Of a stretch of 64,000 nt of DNA, positions 40,468 to 48,960 are shown piece by piece. Within the stretch, counting starts at the first letter, position 1. The number at the start of each line of letters is the position of its first letter. The DNA is from Bin87 sp965262485. Its GTDB lineage: Bacteria > Chloroflexota > Dehalococcoidia > Lucifugimonadales > UBA3495. Under the pieces are notes generated by a model. The model had not been told where the DNA came from and did not search any database. It saw only the letters and a program-made list of their open reading frames with translations. The stretch spans positions 1,550,001 to 1,614,000 of the forward strand of contig OZ253540.1 in assembly GCA_965262485.1 (NCBI GenBank), given 5' to 3'. The position numbers and the translations under genes are program-made.

Positions 40468-41505
40468 CTACAATGCTGTAGTGACTGCGGGAACCCCGAA
40501 GTAATTCATGATTAGTTCGCTATAGATGCCGCTGTCGCCGCCGGCTTTTACGATAAGGATGTCATCAGGACTCTCAACCGTCAACAATCGTTGGTTGTCA
40601 TCTTCGGATTCCACCGGGCCATTCACCATCCCCAGCCGTTTCAACTCCGCCACCGAACGCCAGGAACGCTCGTACAAGTATTCCTGCATGGCCCGCCTCT
40701 CCCAGCCCTGCCGTCCCAGCAACTCTGAGTGCCAATGGCCTACTACCCAGACCCATTTGATGCCGCGGCCGAAATATATGCCCAATCCGTGGGACGCCAT
40801 GCCATCGGCGATAGAATCCAGCAGGCTTTCGCCGGTGGTGCCATAGCGGTTGCCGTGCATCGACGGGTCCTGGATGGTGGCAACGGTTACGGTTGACTGG
40901 CCTGGCGCAAAACCGGCGCTGACGTGGAAGGGTTCCCATGGGCTGTTTTCTTCGTCCTCGCCGATCACGACGCCGAATTTGGTCAAGCTGCCCATGCAAC
41001 CGCGATCCAGGAGCCCGGGCCTCTGCTCGAATACGTTGATGAAAATCAACCGCAGAGCTCTTCCGATTGTGGAATTTGCCCGTCGCCCCGGACTGAACAG
41101 GTTGTCGGTGCAATTCAGGTCGATCTCCTGGCGGATGGGGCCGTTTACGATGACGAGCAACCCCGTGGAGTTTGTTACGGCGGATACTTCGTGGATGCAG
41201 TTTGGATCGTATTCGAACAGGGCTCTCAACGCCGCCAACACGATGGAGAAGTAAGAGGGCAAACACCCCGCCATAACGGCGTTGGCCGCCGCCTGATCGG
41301 CCGTCAGGGTGCGGCGGCGAACCGGGACTTCTCCGATGATGTCATCGGGGGCCAGGCCGACCGCATCCAGCATCGCCTGTACTTTATCTATTGTCGGTGG
41401 AACTACTGGCAATCCATCGGTCCAGCCACGGCGATAGCATTCTTCGATGGCGTCCAACTCGTCGGACGCAAGATCGACCATAGTTCGGGGAGGTGGTGTA
41501 ACCAA
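40468..41505 (-). CDS. Conserved protein of unknown function, partner of UGSC protein
   Basis: A 345-residue soluble protein, no signal peptide or membrane helix. Conserved-looking segments are RGWTDGLPVVPPT at residue 28, AANAVMAGCLPSY at about 73, VTNSTGLLVIVNGPIRQ at 109, NSTIGRALRLIFINV at 142 and ILIVKAGGDSGIYSEL near the end. I recall this type of protein encoded beside UGSC-motif proteins in other bacteria, which suggests a two-component enzyme or redox pair, but no activity is known to me. The gene is upstream of the selenoprotein gene, 28 bases apart, and probably its operon leader. Confidence 0.7.
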   Translation of the reverse strand: MVTPPPRTMVDLASDELDAIEECYRRGWTDGLPVVPPTIDKVQAMLDAVGLAPDDIIGEVPVRRRTLTADQAAANAVMAGCLPSYFSIVLAALRALFEYDPNCIHEVSAVTNSTGLLVIVNGPIRQEIDLNCTDNLFSPGRRANSTIGRALRLIFINVFEQRPGLLDRGCMGSLTKFGVVIGEDEENSPWEPFHVSAGFAPGQSTVTVATIQDPSMHGNRYGTTGESLLDSIADGMASHGLGIYFGRGIKWVWVVGHWHSELLGRQGWERRAMQEYLYERSWRSVAELKRLGMVNGPVESEDDNQRLLTVESPDDILIVKAGGDSGIYSELIMNYFGVPAVTTAL

Positions 41506-41622
41506 GTGGCAACTCCGGAACAGGTGTGTAAGTGTTGGCGTGAAAGCGTCGGATACGGATGACGGTATTCTACCAACGGATGGAGGCGAATCTCAACCTG
41601 GCGCCCTGGTCGTCAATAAGAT

Positions 41623-42258
41623 TTACGATGGGATTCTACGGGGCAGATGTAATTTGGCTGCGGATCCTTGGGACATCAGGACGGAAACCGGTTCTTGCGT
41701 TGCCGCTTGCGCCAGGGAGGGGCTCAACAAGGACGAACAATCGCAATTGATCGCCCAACTCGTAGCTGCCGATATCTGCCACGGATCGCGCGTCAAACGG
41801 TAGCTCCGGGCCCGGCCACCAGGCAAAGCATGATAACCCCAGTGGCGGGCAGTCAAGAAATCCTCCAGGGAACCTGCCGCTGCAACTTGCGCCGGTTGAT
41901 TGGTCTCCGCGGACAATGATTCCTCCCGGCCATCTCGCAGCCAGTTATATGAGTATCGCGTCCGGTCACCTGCGGACGAGGAAGGGACGCTGAAATTGCG
42001 GCCCATCGGTAACGCGGTGCATGGTTCGCGATACAACCGCCTCGCGAACCGGCCGGCAATGCGGCTGCCCACCATTTGTTGAAGGAACATTACACCGGGC
42101 CGGTTGCACCCGTGGGACACCTTCTGTCGGACGTACATTCTCAAATTCACCTGCACGTACCCGGCAGTTGGCACGGGCAATCCGAAGACGCGGGGATTTG
42201 CGAACCAGAGTCCAACCAAACTGATGTAGGTTTGGTTATGGAAGCAGTCAACTTCCAA
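41623..42258 (-). CDS. DUF2071 (YqjF-like) protein, 5' end unclear
   Basis: 211 residues from TTG at 42258. GYVQVNLRMYVRQ, GVMFLQQMVGSRIAGRFARR and GSLEDFLTARHWGYH match DUF2071/YqjF proteins, a family of unknown function. Homology continues upstream in frame (FISARLRNLVIASWQVEATD, back to about 42345), and family members normally begin there, yet no ATG, GTG or TTG exists in frame before 42258. Either a rare start codon is used, or the 5' end has been lost or mutated. The gene follows the translin-family gene and would be last in that minus-strand operon. The 117 bases between it and the gene at 41505 hold nothing. Confidence 0.6.
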   Translation of the reverse strand: MEVDCFHNQTYISLVGLWFANPRVFGLPVPTAGYVQVNLRMYVRQKVSHGCNRPGVMFLQQMVGSRIAGRFARRLYREPCTALPMGRNFSVPSSSAGDRTRYSYNWLRDGREESLSAETNQPAQVAAAGSLEDFLTARHWGYHALPGGRARSYRLTRDPWQISAATSWAINCDCSSLLSPSLAQAATQEPVSVLMSQGSAAKLHLPRRIPS

Positions 42259-42416
42259 CCCCCTGGGTACGCGATGCTCCAGGTCGGTGGCCTCAACCTG
42301 CCACGAGGCGATGACCAGATTGCGCAGCCGGGCGCTGATGAATCCGGGACGTGTGAACAGGTCGAAGTATCCGTCAAAGTATGCGTTGAAGTATTCGGCA
42401 AGGTCGTTTCGCGGCG

Positions 42417-43052
42417 TTAGAGAGACGAATCCGCGAGGCGGCGTTCCAGACGTCGTTGTTGCAAAGAAATGGTCAAATCGCCCCTGGTGCGTTCCAAAAC
42501 ACCGCGCATGGCATCGGTGCTGCGGCGCAATCCGCCGGTTACGGCCTCCGGGAAGTCCACGGTAACCAATATCCCGTAGATCTCATCCATCAACTCCATG
42601 AGCTCTTCACAACGGGCGGTGTCGTCCCGTCGCAGTGCATCCAGGATGTACCGACGAAGTTCGCCGATCACCTCGGCCATTCCGTTCAGGTAAGCGGGCG
42701 GGTCCACACCAAGCGATTCCCAATCGGGCAATGTTTTCCCGGAAATTGCCGCCAGCGTTATGTTAGCTTCGGTAAATTCCTTCCTGGCGTCGGAGAGAAA
42801 ACCGGCGTAGTAAATCTCGGGATTGTTGATCTTGATTTCCAGCGTTTCGCCCAGCCGGTCAGAAGCCTCGGCGATCAGGCGGTCCGCTTCGTCGAAATCG
42901 TAGCGATGAACGGCGCGAATGGCATTAGCCGAGTTACGAATTACCTGGCGGGATACCACCAGCGCCTGTTCGCGCGCCCGATGCCTTTGGCCCAATTCTT
43001 CAATGGCCCGGGCAGACAGGTTTGCCAGGTGTTCCCCGTGTGGTGTCGGCAT
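42417..43052 (-). CDS. Translin-family protein
   Basis: A 211-residue, fully helical protein. FLSDARKEFTEANITLA and PDWESLGVDPPAYLNGMAEVIGELRRYILDAL, then RGDLTISLQQRRLERRL at the C terminus, match the translin superfamily found in archaea and some bacteria (often misnamed haloacid dehalogenase). Eukaryotic translin binds single-stranded nucleic acid and, with TRAX, cuts RNA; the bacterial role is unknown. The gene lies nine bases after thiE on the same strand. AGGGTCAG precedes the ATG. Confidence 0.75.
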   Translation of the reverse strand: MPTPHGEHLANLSARAIEELGQRHRAREQALVVSRQVIRNSANAIRAVHRYDFDEADRLIAEASDRLGETLEIKINNPEIYYAGFLSDARKEFTEANITLAAISGKTLPDWESLGVDPPAYLNGMAEVIGELRRYILDALRRDDTARCEELMELMDEIYGILVTVDFPEAVTGGLRRSTDAMRGVLERTRGDLTISLQQRRLERRLADSSL

Positions 43053-43061
43053 CGTCTGACC

Positions 43062-44039
43062 CTACACTCGTCCGCCGGCGGCGCGGATGGCTTCAGTCAA
43101 CGCGGCAGCGGCGGCTTCGGGATCGGGGGCGCTTCCCACCGCGGCGGTGACGCAAATCGCATCGGCGCCCGCCTCCACAACCGGGGCCACGTTATCGACC
43201 GTGATGCCGCCGATGGCGACCAGGGGCACCTGGGCCACCGCGCGGGCCTGTTTGAGCCGTTCCGGGCCCTGCGGGTTGCGAATCATGGGTTTGGTGGTTG
43301 TGTTGTACATCGAGCCGAACGCCACGTGGTCGGCGCCCATTTCCTGGGACTCAATGATGAGGTCGATATCCCGATTTGAGCGTCCCAGCAACTGGCCTGG
43401 CGCCAGAATCTTTCTCGCGTCGGCTACCGGCAAGTCAGTTTGGCCCACATGCAAACCCACGTGTTCCGGGCCGAGGGCCGCCGATATATCGGCGTGGTCG
43501 TTAATAATCAGCAGGGCGTCGTTGGCGGCGCAAAGGTCCCGGAGGGCGATAGCCAATGGCATCTGTTCACCCTTGTCGCGCAATTTGTCCCGGAGCTGGA
43601 GCATACGGGCGCCGCCATTAATCGCGGCCTTCGCAACGTCTATCGGTTCGCGGCCTCCGGTTACTTCGGGGTCGATGATGACGTACAACCCTCGAATGCG
43701 ATCAGCCTGTTGCCTCCGCAACGTCCTCCCAACGCGTTGGTTGGCATCATCCAGCGCTCTGTGGAGTTGCAGCGCGGAATCTATCTCAACGGCGCCGGTA
43801 AACTCCAATATGCTGAGTATGTTGCGGGCGGTGTCGATAAGGGTTATCGCATCGGAACGATTTTCGGGACGCCCTACGTGTACGGACTCGGGGCGGGCGG
43901 AAACGAGACCGCTGTCCAGCCAACCGATTTCACCGGCAATCAATCCTTCGGGCAACGTTTCGGACGCCAACAGGGCCTCGAGGCAGCCTACCAGCGCCGG
44001 CAGGAGATTGGAGGGGTTGTTGTCTGGAGTGGTGGTCAC
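43062..44039 (-). CDS. thiE: Thiamine phosphate synthase with N-terminal extension
   Basis: 325 residues. The C-terminal ~210 form ThiE: RGLYVIIDPEVTGGREPIDV, MLQLRDKLRDKGEQM with the pyrimidine-binding Gln/Arg, LLIINDHADISAALGPEHVGLHVGQTDLP and ITVDNVAPVVEAGADAICV. It couples HMP-PP and thiazole phosphate. The first ~115 residues are a helical extension that I cannot assign; it lacks the RAREGLR-type motif of ThiD2 fusions. The GTG start overlaps the stop of the FmdB-type gene upstream by GTGA, so the two are coupled. Confidence 0.9.
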   Translation of the reverse strand: MTTTPDNNPSNLLPALVGCLEALLASETLPEGLIAGEIGWLDSGLVSARPESVHVGRPENRSDAITLIDTARNILSILEFTGAVEIDSALQLHRALDDANQRVGRTLRRQQADRIRGLYVIIDPEVTGGREPIDVAKAAINGGARMLQLRDKLRDKGEQMPLAIALRDLCAANDALLIINDHADISAALGPEHVGLHVGQTDLPVADARKILAPGQLLGRSNRDIDLIIESQEMGADHVAFGSMYNTTTKPMIRNPQGPERLKQARAVAQVPLVAIGGITVDNVAPVVEAGADAICVTAAVGSAPDPEAAAAALTEAIRAAGGRV

Positions 44040-44371
44040 GATTGCATTCCTTTAGGGACTTCGCCACCGCGGGCAGCGTCGATGGACTCCCGAACGGTGG
44101 CCGGCATTTCAACACCGTGGCGGGTGAAAGTGTCTTCGACGTGCCGGCCGATATTGCGCGGGTCGCTGTAGTATTCCCGACTATTGCCGGAGGCGGCAGT
44201 GGAAGCGTGGACGCCGGAGGTGGTTTTGCCCGTGGCAAATGCCGACATTCTGCGTTGCATTTCGGCGCTGCCGCAACTGCTGCAAATTGGCTCCAGCGCA
44301 GCCCCCACGGAGCGGACGAAGAAGGTGGACAGTTCATCGCAGATTTGGCAACGGTATTCGTAAATGGGCAT
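44036..44371 (-). CDS. FmdB-type zinc ribbon protein 1
   Basis: A 111-residue protein. The first 42 residues are the zinc ribbon typical of FmdB/YgiT-like proteins: MPIYEYRCQICDELSTFFVR with CxxC, then CSSCGS. The remainder is Ser/Thr-rich and ends in a short helical segment (TVRESIDAARGGEVPKGMQS). These proteins are suspected regulators or RNA/DNA binders; function unknown. It is six bases from a second FmdB gene and overlaps thiE. Confidence 0.85.
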   Translation of the reverse strand: MPIYEYRCQICDELSTFFVRSVGAALEPICSSCGSAEMQRRMSAFATGKTTSGVHASTAASGNSREYYSDPRNIGRHVEDTFTRHGVEMPATVRESIDAARGGEVPKGMQS

Positions 44372-44377
44372 GGTTAA

Positions 44378-44695
44378 TCAACCGCCCGGGTTGTTGATCT
44401 CGCGCCGATGTTCGTGGAAATCAGGGGTGACCCGGCCCCCCATGGCTTCGTCCATGCGTCCCAGGTGGGAGTCGATGCTGACGGCTTGATTGTTATCAAG
44501 GTCGGCGATTGCGTTATCCGGCACCCAGTTCAGACTTTCCCCCCACGAGCGATGAAAAGAGAAACCGGATACCAGCCTGGTCAACCCGTTTCCTCCGCAT
44601 TGTCTACACGACAGCGCATCTGCAATGGACCAGCTGTACACCAATCTGGATTGGCGCAAGCCGCAAGAATCGCAATTGTATTCGTAAATCGGCAT
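44378..44695 (-). CDS. FmdB-type zinc ribbon protein 2
   Basis: A 105-residue paralogue of the next gene: MPIYEYNCDSCGLRQSRLVY and CRQCGGNGLTRLVSGF provide the two CxxC knuckles, followed by a ~60-residue tail with FHRSWGESLNWVPDN. ATG at 44695 is chosen because it restores the family start; an upstream in-frame ATG at 44722 adds nine residues not seen in relatives. It is the first gene of a run FmdB2, FmdB1, thiE, translin, DUF2071. Confidence 0.85.
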   Translation of the reverse strand: MPIYEYNCDSCGLRQSRLVYSWSIADALSCRQCGGNGLTRLVSGFSFHRSWGESLNWVPDNAIADLDNNQAVSIDSHLGRMDEAMGGRVTPDFHEHRREINNPGG

Positions 44696-44783
44696 GGCTG
44701 TAAGACGATATAGCTTGGTCAACGGGAGAGCGCGGCTATTATATCACGACGGCTTTCATGGCCACGGCGGACGGGACTCCGGG

Positions 44784-44958
44784 CAGGGCAATCGCATCTT
44801 AACCCGTCATTCCGGCGTAGGCCGGAATCCAGACGTTTCCGGGAAGGCCAACGTTCCCACAGCGAGATTCCATGGGTTCCTGCCTACGCAGGAACGACGG
44901 AGGGAAGGTCGGAATGAAGGTTGCCGGCGCACCCAAAGATTAAGATGCGATTGCCCTG
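44784..44958. mobile_element. MITE with 19-base inverted repeats and 9-base target duplication
   Basis: Ends are CAGGGCAATCGCATCTTAA at 44784-44802 and its exact complement at 44940-44958. The nine bases GACTCCGGG flank both sides (44775-44783, 44959-44967), a clean target duplication. The 175-base unit encodes nothing and includes CATTCCGGCGTAGGCCGGAA, a hairpin block also found in the MITE at 20537. Its transposase is not in this window. It occupies the divergent spacer between the FmdB operon and polA (44696-45072), where otherwise only promoter sequence is expected. Confidence 0.88.
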
Positions 44959-45072
44959 GACTCCGGGCCCACGTTACGGCTGATGTATAATGCGGATGAA
45001 CAAAACCGATCCCGGAAATAGTTGGGCGTTTATAGTTGGGCGTTTAGGGACAATCTGCCGGAGGGACCGAAG

Positions 45073-47877
45073 ATGGCGAGTACAACTCAAATGTCGATGC
45101 CGATGTCATTCGGGACTGCCGGGCGCAGTTCGCCGTTGCTGCTGTTGTTGGACGGGCACGCGATGGTTCACCGATCGTTTCGCGCCATCAGCGCTTCCCG
45201 AAACCTGACGGTGTCGAGCACCGGGGAAGATGTAACCGGCGTTTATGGATTCGCCAGCGTCTTTATTCGGGCGCTCAACGAGTGGCAACCCACCCACGTT
45301 ACGATCTGTTTTGACACGCCGGCGCCCACGTTTCGCCATATTCGGTTCCCGCCATACAAGGCGCAAAGGCCCCCAACGCCTCCCGAACTGCGAGGGCAGT
45401 TCGACCGGGTGAAAGAACTGATGAGGACTTTTGGTGTTCCGGTGTACGAATTGGAAGGGTATGAAGCCGATGACTTGATCGGCACTCTGTCGCGGCAGGC
45501 CGAAGAGGCCGGATTGGAGACCGTTATCGTAACCGGGGATCGGGACACCTTCCAGCTGGTATCCCCCAAGGTGCGGATAGACCTGGCTCGCGGGGAAGGT
45601 GACCGCAGGATCGTGGACGAAGCGGAATTACTGGATCGTTACGGTGGCCTGACAGCGGCTCAGCAACCTGACTTCAAGGCTTTGGTGGGCGACAAATCGG
45701 ATAACATTCCCGGCGTGCCCGGCGTGGGTGAGAAAACGGCGATAACGTTGTTGAACAACTATGACCGGCTGGAGGGCATCTACGAGCACATCGACGACAT
45801 CTCGCAAAAACGGGTTCACAACAATCTGTCGGAAAACCGGGAAGCCGCGTTTGAATACCGTTTCCTGACGACCATCGACCGGGCAGCCCCTGTTGAGCTC
45901 GATCTGGAGGGATCCAGGTTTGGCAATTACCAACGGGGAGACGTGGTCGCATTTATGACCGGCCTGGAATTTCACAGCATTTTGGGGAGGATTCCATCGC
46001 CGGACGCACCCTGGGCGACGGCGACGGGTGAACCCGCCGGGCATAGCGTTTCGGTAGATTCGGGTGCGGCGGCCACGGTTGCCGATGCGGACGAAGATTA
46101 CCGGATTGTGTATTCCCAAAGCGAACTGGACGCTATGATCGACGAAATTCGCGTCGCCGGCGCCTTTGCGTTTGATACTGAATCGAGCAGTACGGATCCG
46201 ATGAACGCCGAATTGGCCGGGTTGAGCTTCGCGGTTCCCAGCGGAGTAGCATGGTACGTGCCTGTCGGCCACGCATCGGGTGATCAACTACCGATGGAGG
46301 AAGTGCTGGCCGCCGTACGTCCCCTCTTCGTTGAGGATGGACTCCAACGGTGTGCCCACAACGCCAATTACGATCTGACGCTGCTGAGCAACTATGGCAT
46401 CGAACCGTATGGCGTGGTGGATCACGACACGATGATCGCGGCGCATTTGCTGGGTAAGAACCGGTTGGGACTCAAACCCCTGGCGCTGGAGATACTTGGG
46501 CGGGAGATGACCAACATAACGGAAATCATCGGGAAAGGCGCGCGCCAGAAAACCTTTAACGAAGTTGACATCGCGGTTGCCGCTCCGTACGCCGCTGCTG
46601 ACGCGGACTGCACGCTCAGGTTGAGGCAGCATCTGGAACCGCCGCTGGAATCGTTGGGTATCCAGGGGTTGATGTCCGACGTGGAATTGCCCATAGTGCC
46701 GGTGCTGGTTGAGATGCAGCGCGCGGGGGTGAAGCTCGACGCCGGTATTTTGCACGAGATGTCCCGCGATTTGAACGAACAGATGGAACAACTCCAGACC
46801 AGTCTGTTTCAGGACATCGGCCATGCCGTGAACATCAACTCGCCAAAGCAGCTTAGCGATTTGCTGTTTTCCGAGTTGGGATTGCCCAAGACCAGGCGAA
46901 CGAAATCCGGTTTTTCCACGGATGCCAACGCGTTGGAGTCCCTGAAAGGGATGCACCCGGTGGTTGACCGTATTCTGGAGTACCGACAGGTTTCCAAGCT
47001 AAAATCGACCTACGCTGACGCCCTGCCGGAGATGGTGAACCCGCGCACGGGTCGGATTCACACCTCATATCATCAGACCGGGTCGGCGACTGGCCGGATA
47101 AGCAGCAGCGACCCCAACTTGCAGAACATACCGGTGCGCACGGAAGCGGGCCGGCAGGTCCGTCGCGCGTTCGTAGCGAATTCGGAGTGTAAACTGCTAT
47201 CTGCCGATTATTCGCAAATTGAGCTCAGGGTGCTGGCCCATTTGTCTCAGGATGAGTCTCTGTTGGAGGCTTTCCGCCGTGGAGAAGACATCCATGCCGC
47301 GACCGCCAGTCAGATGTTCAATGTTCCAATAAACCAGGTGGATGGGGACCAGCGTCGGATTGCTAAGATTCTGAACTTTGGCGTCATTTACGGTTTGGGC
47401 CCATACGGAATATCTCAGCAAACCGGATTCAGTCGCGAAGAGGGCCGCCAATTCATCGACAACTATCTGTCACGTTATCCGGGGATAAACGGATACCTGG
47501 AATCGATCAAAGACCAGACGCGACGCACGATGTACGCTGAAACCCTGTTGGGCCGGCGCCGGTATCTGCCGGACATTCAATCGTCCAATCACAACGTTCG
47601 GGCGGCTGCCGAGCGAATGGCCATCAACATGCCGATTCAGGGCACGGCCGCAGACATCATGAAAAAAGCCATGATTAGCGTGCAGGCCCGCCTCAAAAAA
47701 GAAGATTGGAACACCAGGATGATCCTGCAGGTGCATGATGAGCTGGTGTTCGAGGTTCCAGAGGACGAAATGGACGGGATGACCGCGATGGTGCTGGATG
47801 AGATGCCCGCCGCGCTGGACCTGGACGTGACGCTCAAAGTTGACGTGAAATCAGGTTACTCGTGGGGAGACTTCTAA
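45073..47877 (+). CDS. polA: DNA polymerase I
   Basis: 934 residues with all three domains. The 5'-3' nuclease (about 20-300) has GYEADDLIGTLSRQAEEAG and VTGDRDTFQLV. The 3'-5' exonuclease (about 345-520) keeps the proofreading residues: AFDTESSSTDP (Asp and Glu near 368-370), HNANYDLTLL and YAAADADCTLRL. The polymerase part has LLSADYSQIELRVLAHLS, RRIAKILNFGVIYGLGPYG and LQVHDELVFEVP. Many bacterial family A enzymes have lost proofreading; this one appears to retain it. ATG at 45073 follows GGAGGGA; an upstream in-frame start at 45022 lacks one. Confidence 0.96.
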   Translation: MASTTQMSMPMSFGTAGRSSPLLLLLDGHAMVHRSFRAISASRNLTVSSTGEDVTGVYGFASVFIRALNEWQPTHVTICFDTPAPTFRHIRFPPYKAQRPPTPPELRGQFDRVKELMRTFGVPVYELEGYEADDLIGTLSRQAEEAGLETVIVTGDRDTFQLVSPKVRIDLARGEGDRRIVDEAELLDRYGGLTAAQQPDFKALVGDKSDNIPGVPGVGEKTAITLLNNYDRLEGIYEHIDDISQKRVHNNLSENREAAFEYRFLTTIDRAAPVELDLEGSRFGNYQRGDVVAFMTGLEFHSILGRIPSPDAPWATATGEPAGHSVSVDSGAAATVADADEDYRIVYSQSELDAMIDEIRVAGAFAFDTESSSTDPMNAELAGLSFAVPSGVAWYVPVGHASGDQLPMEEVLAAVRPLFVEDGLQRCAHNANYDLTLLSNYGIEPYGVVDHDTMIAAHLLGKNRLGLKPLALEILGREMTNITEIIGKGARQKTFNEVDIAVAAPYAAADADCTLRLRQHLEPPLESLGIQGLMSDVELPIVPVLVEMQRAGVKLDAGILHEMSRDLNEQMEQLQTSLFQDIGHAVNINSPKQLSDLLFSELGLPKTRRTKSGFSTDANALESLKGMHPVVDRILEYRQVSKLKSTYADALPEMVNPRTGRIHTSYHQTGSATGRISSSDPNLQNIPVRTEAGRQVRRAFVANSECKLLSADYSQIELRVLAHLSQDESLLEAFRRGEDIHAATASQMFNVPINQVDGDQRRIAKILNFGVIYGLGPYGISQQTGFSREEGRQFIDNYLSRYPGINGYLESIKDQTRRTMYAETLLGRRRYLPDIQSSNHNVRAAAERMAINMPIQGTAADIMKKAMISVQARLKKEDWNTRMILQVHDELVFEVPEDEMDGMTAMVLDEMPAALDLDVTLKVDVKSGYSWGDF

Positions 47878-47926
47878 ATCGGGTGAGGAATTTATCCAGT
47901 ATTCTGATTGAGGAGGAATATCCGTA

Positions 47927-48811
47927 GTGGAATTGTTGCGCAGTTTAGTTTTCGTCCCCGGGAATCGGGCCAACATGCTGGAAAGAGCATTGGGATTCGG
48001 CGCCGACGTCGTCATGGTTGACCTGGAGGACTCGGTGCCGCCGGGCGAAAAGGCAGCGGCATGCGAGATGGCTGCAGAGTGGGTGCCGCGACTGGCGGCG
48101 GCCGGACGCAGAGTAATGGTTCGGGTCAATTCTCTGGATACCGGTCTCACGAGCCAGGAACTGGATACGGTGGTGTGCCCGGAACTGGCCGGGATCAGCG
48201 TAGGCAAAGGCGAAACCGCGTGGGATCTGCGGCAGGTTGACCAACTGCTGGGACCTTTGGAATCCAGGATTGGCATTCCGAGAGGGACAATCAAGTTGGT
48301 GCCCTGGATTGAAACGGCGATGGCCATCGTTCACGTTTATGAGATGGCTCGCGCATCTCAGCGCATCGTTGGAATCGCATTCGGCGCCGAGGATTACACC
48401 AACGACATGGGCGTGATCCGAACCGATTTTGGTGAGGAGTGTTATTACGCGAGATCGGCGGTGGCGGTTGCCGCGCGGGCCGCGCGTGTGGCGGCTCTGG
48501 ACGGGCCATTCGTAGGGTTCCGTGACCCGGACGGATTGCGCGCCGATGCTGGCACGGCGCGGCAAATGGGATTCACCGGCAAGTTTGCCATCCATCCGGC
48601 ACAGATTGACATCATCAACGAGACCTTCTCTCCCCATCCCGACGACGTGGAATACGCCCGCACCGTGGTGGCAGCCTGGGAGGAAGCCGAAAGCGCGGGC
48701 CGCGGCTCGCTTTCCATCGATGGCCGGATGGTGGACGTGCCAGTGGTCAAGCGGGCGCAAAACCTCCTGGCGCTGGTGGAGGCCATAGCGGCCCAAAGCG
48801 TCCCGGCATGA
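47927..48811 (+). CDS. HpcH/HpaI aldolase/citrate lyase family protein (CitE-like)
   Basis: A 294-residue TIM-barrel lyase. RSLVFVPGNRANMLERALGF is the family start, VDLEDSVPPGEKAAA carries the Mg ligand region, LVPWIETAMAIVHVYEMA the second, and GFTGKFAIHPAQIDIINETF is characteristic of CitE-like enzymes that act on malyl-, citramalyl- or related CoA esters. No CitD/CitF partner is near, so it is probably a stand-alone CoA-ester lyase or thioesterase. The start is GTG at 47927 with AGGAGG ten bases upstream. Confidence 0.88.
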   Translation: MELLRSLVFVPGNRANMLERALGFGADVVMVDLEDSVPPGEKAAACEMAAEWVPRLAAAGRRVMVRVNSLDTGLTSQELDTVVCPELAGISVGKGETAWDLRQVDQLLGPLESRIGIPRGTIKLVPWIETAMAIVHVYEMARASQRIVGIAFGAEDYTNDMGVIRTDFGEECYYARSAVAVAARAARVAALDGPFVGFRDPDGLRADAGTARQMGFTGKFAIHPAQIDIINETFSPHPDDVEYARTVVAAWEEAESAGRGSLSIDGRMVDVPVVKRAQNLLALVEAIAAQSVPA

Positions 48812-48960
48812 CAGTAAATGCCCAAATCGAGGCTGACGGCCGGCCGGTGATGCGGTTTCCGGAACCCGGCGGCCATCGAATCTCCACTCGTAAATCGCTG
48901 TCGCGGAGGCATACCGGCAACCGGCGCCGGCGATGCCCTGGCGCGTCCGTGCGCCGATGA
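48808..48960 (+). CDS. Small open frame linking the lyase gene and folB
   Basis: A 50-codon frame that overlaps the upstream stop (ATGA at 48808) and the downstream start (ATGA at 48957). The product is arginine-rich toward its end (RRHTGNRRRRC) and matches nothing I know. The perfect double overlap suggests real translation for coupling, but composition is weak evidence and it may be chance. Confidence 0.3.
   Translation: MTVNAQIEADGRPVMRFPEPGGHRISTRKSLSRRHTGNRRRRCPGASVRR

Noticed and set aside
43695..44039. ThiD2-type kinase domain fused to ThiE
   Set aside because: The N-terminal extension has no RAREGLR-like motif; left unassigned.
48900..48960. PfkB sugar-kinase remnant (TGAGDALA in one frame)
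   Set aside because: Only eight residues match, in a GC-rich 120-base spacer; chance is the simpler explanation.
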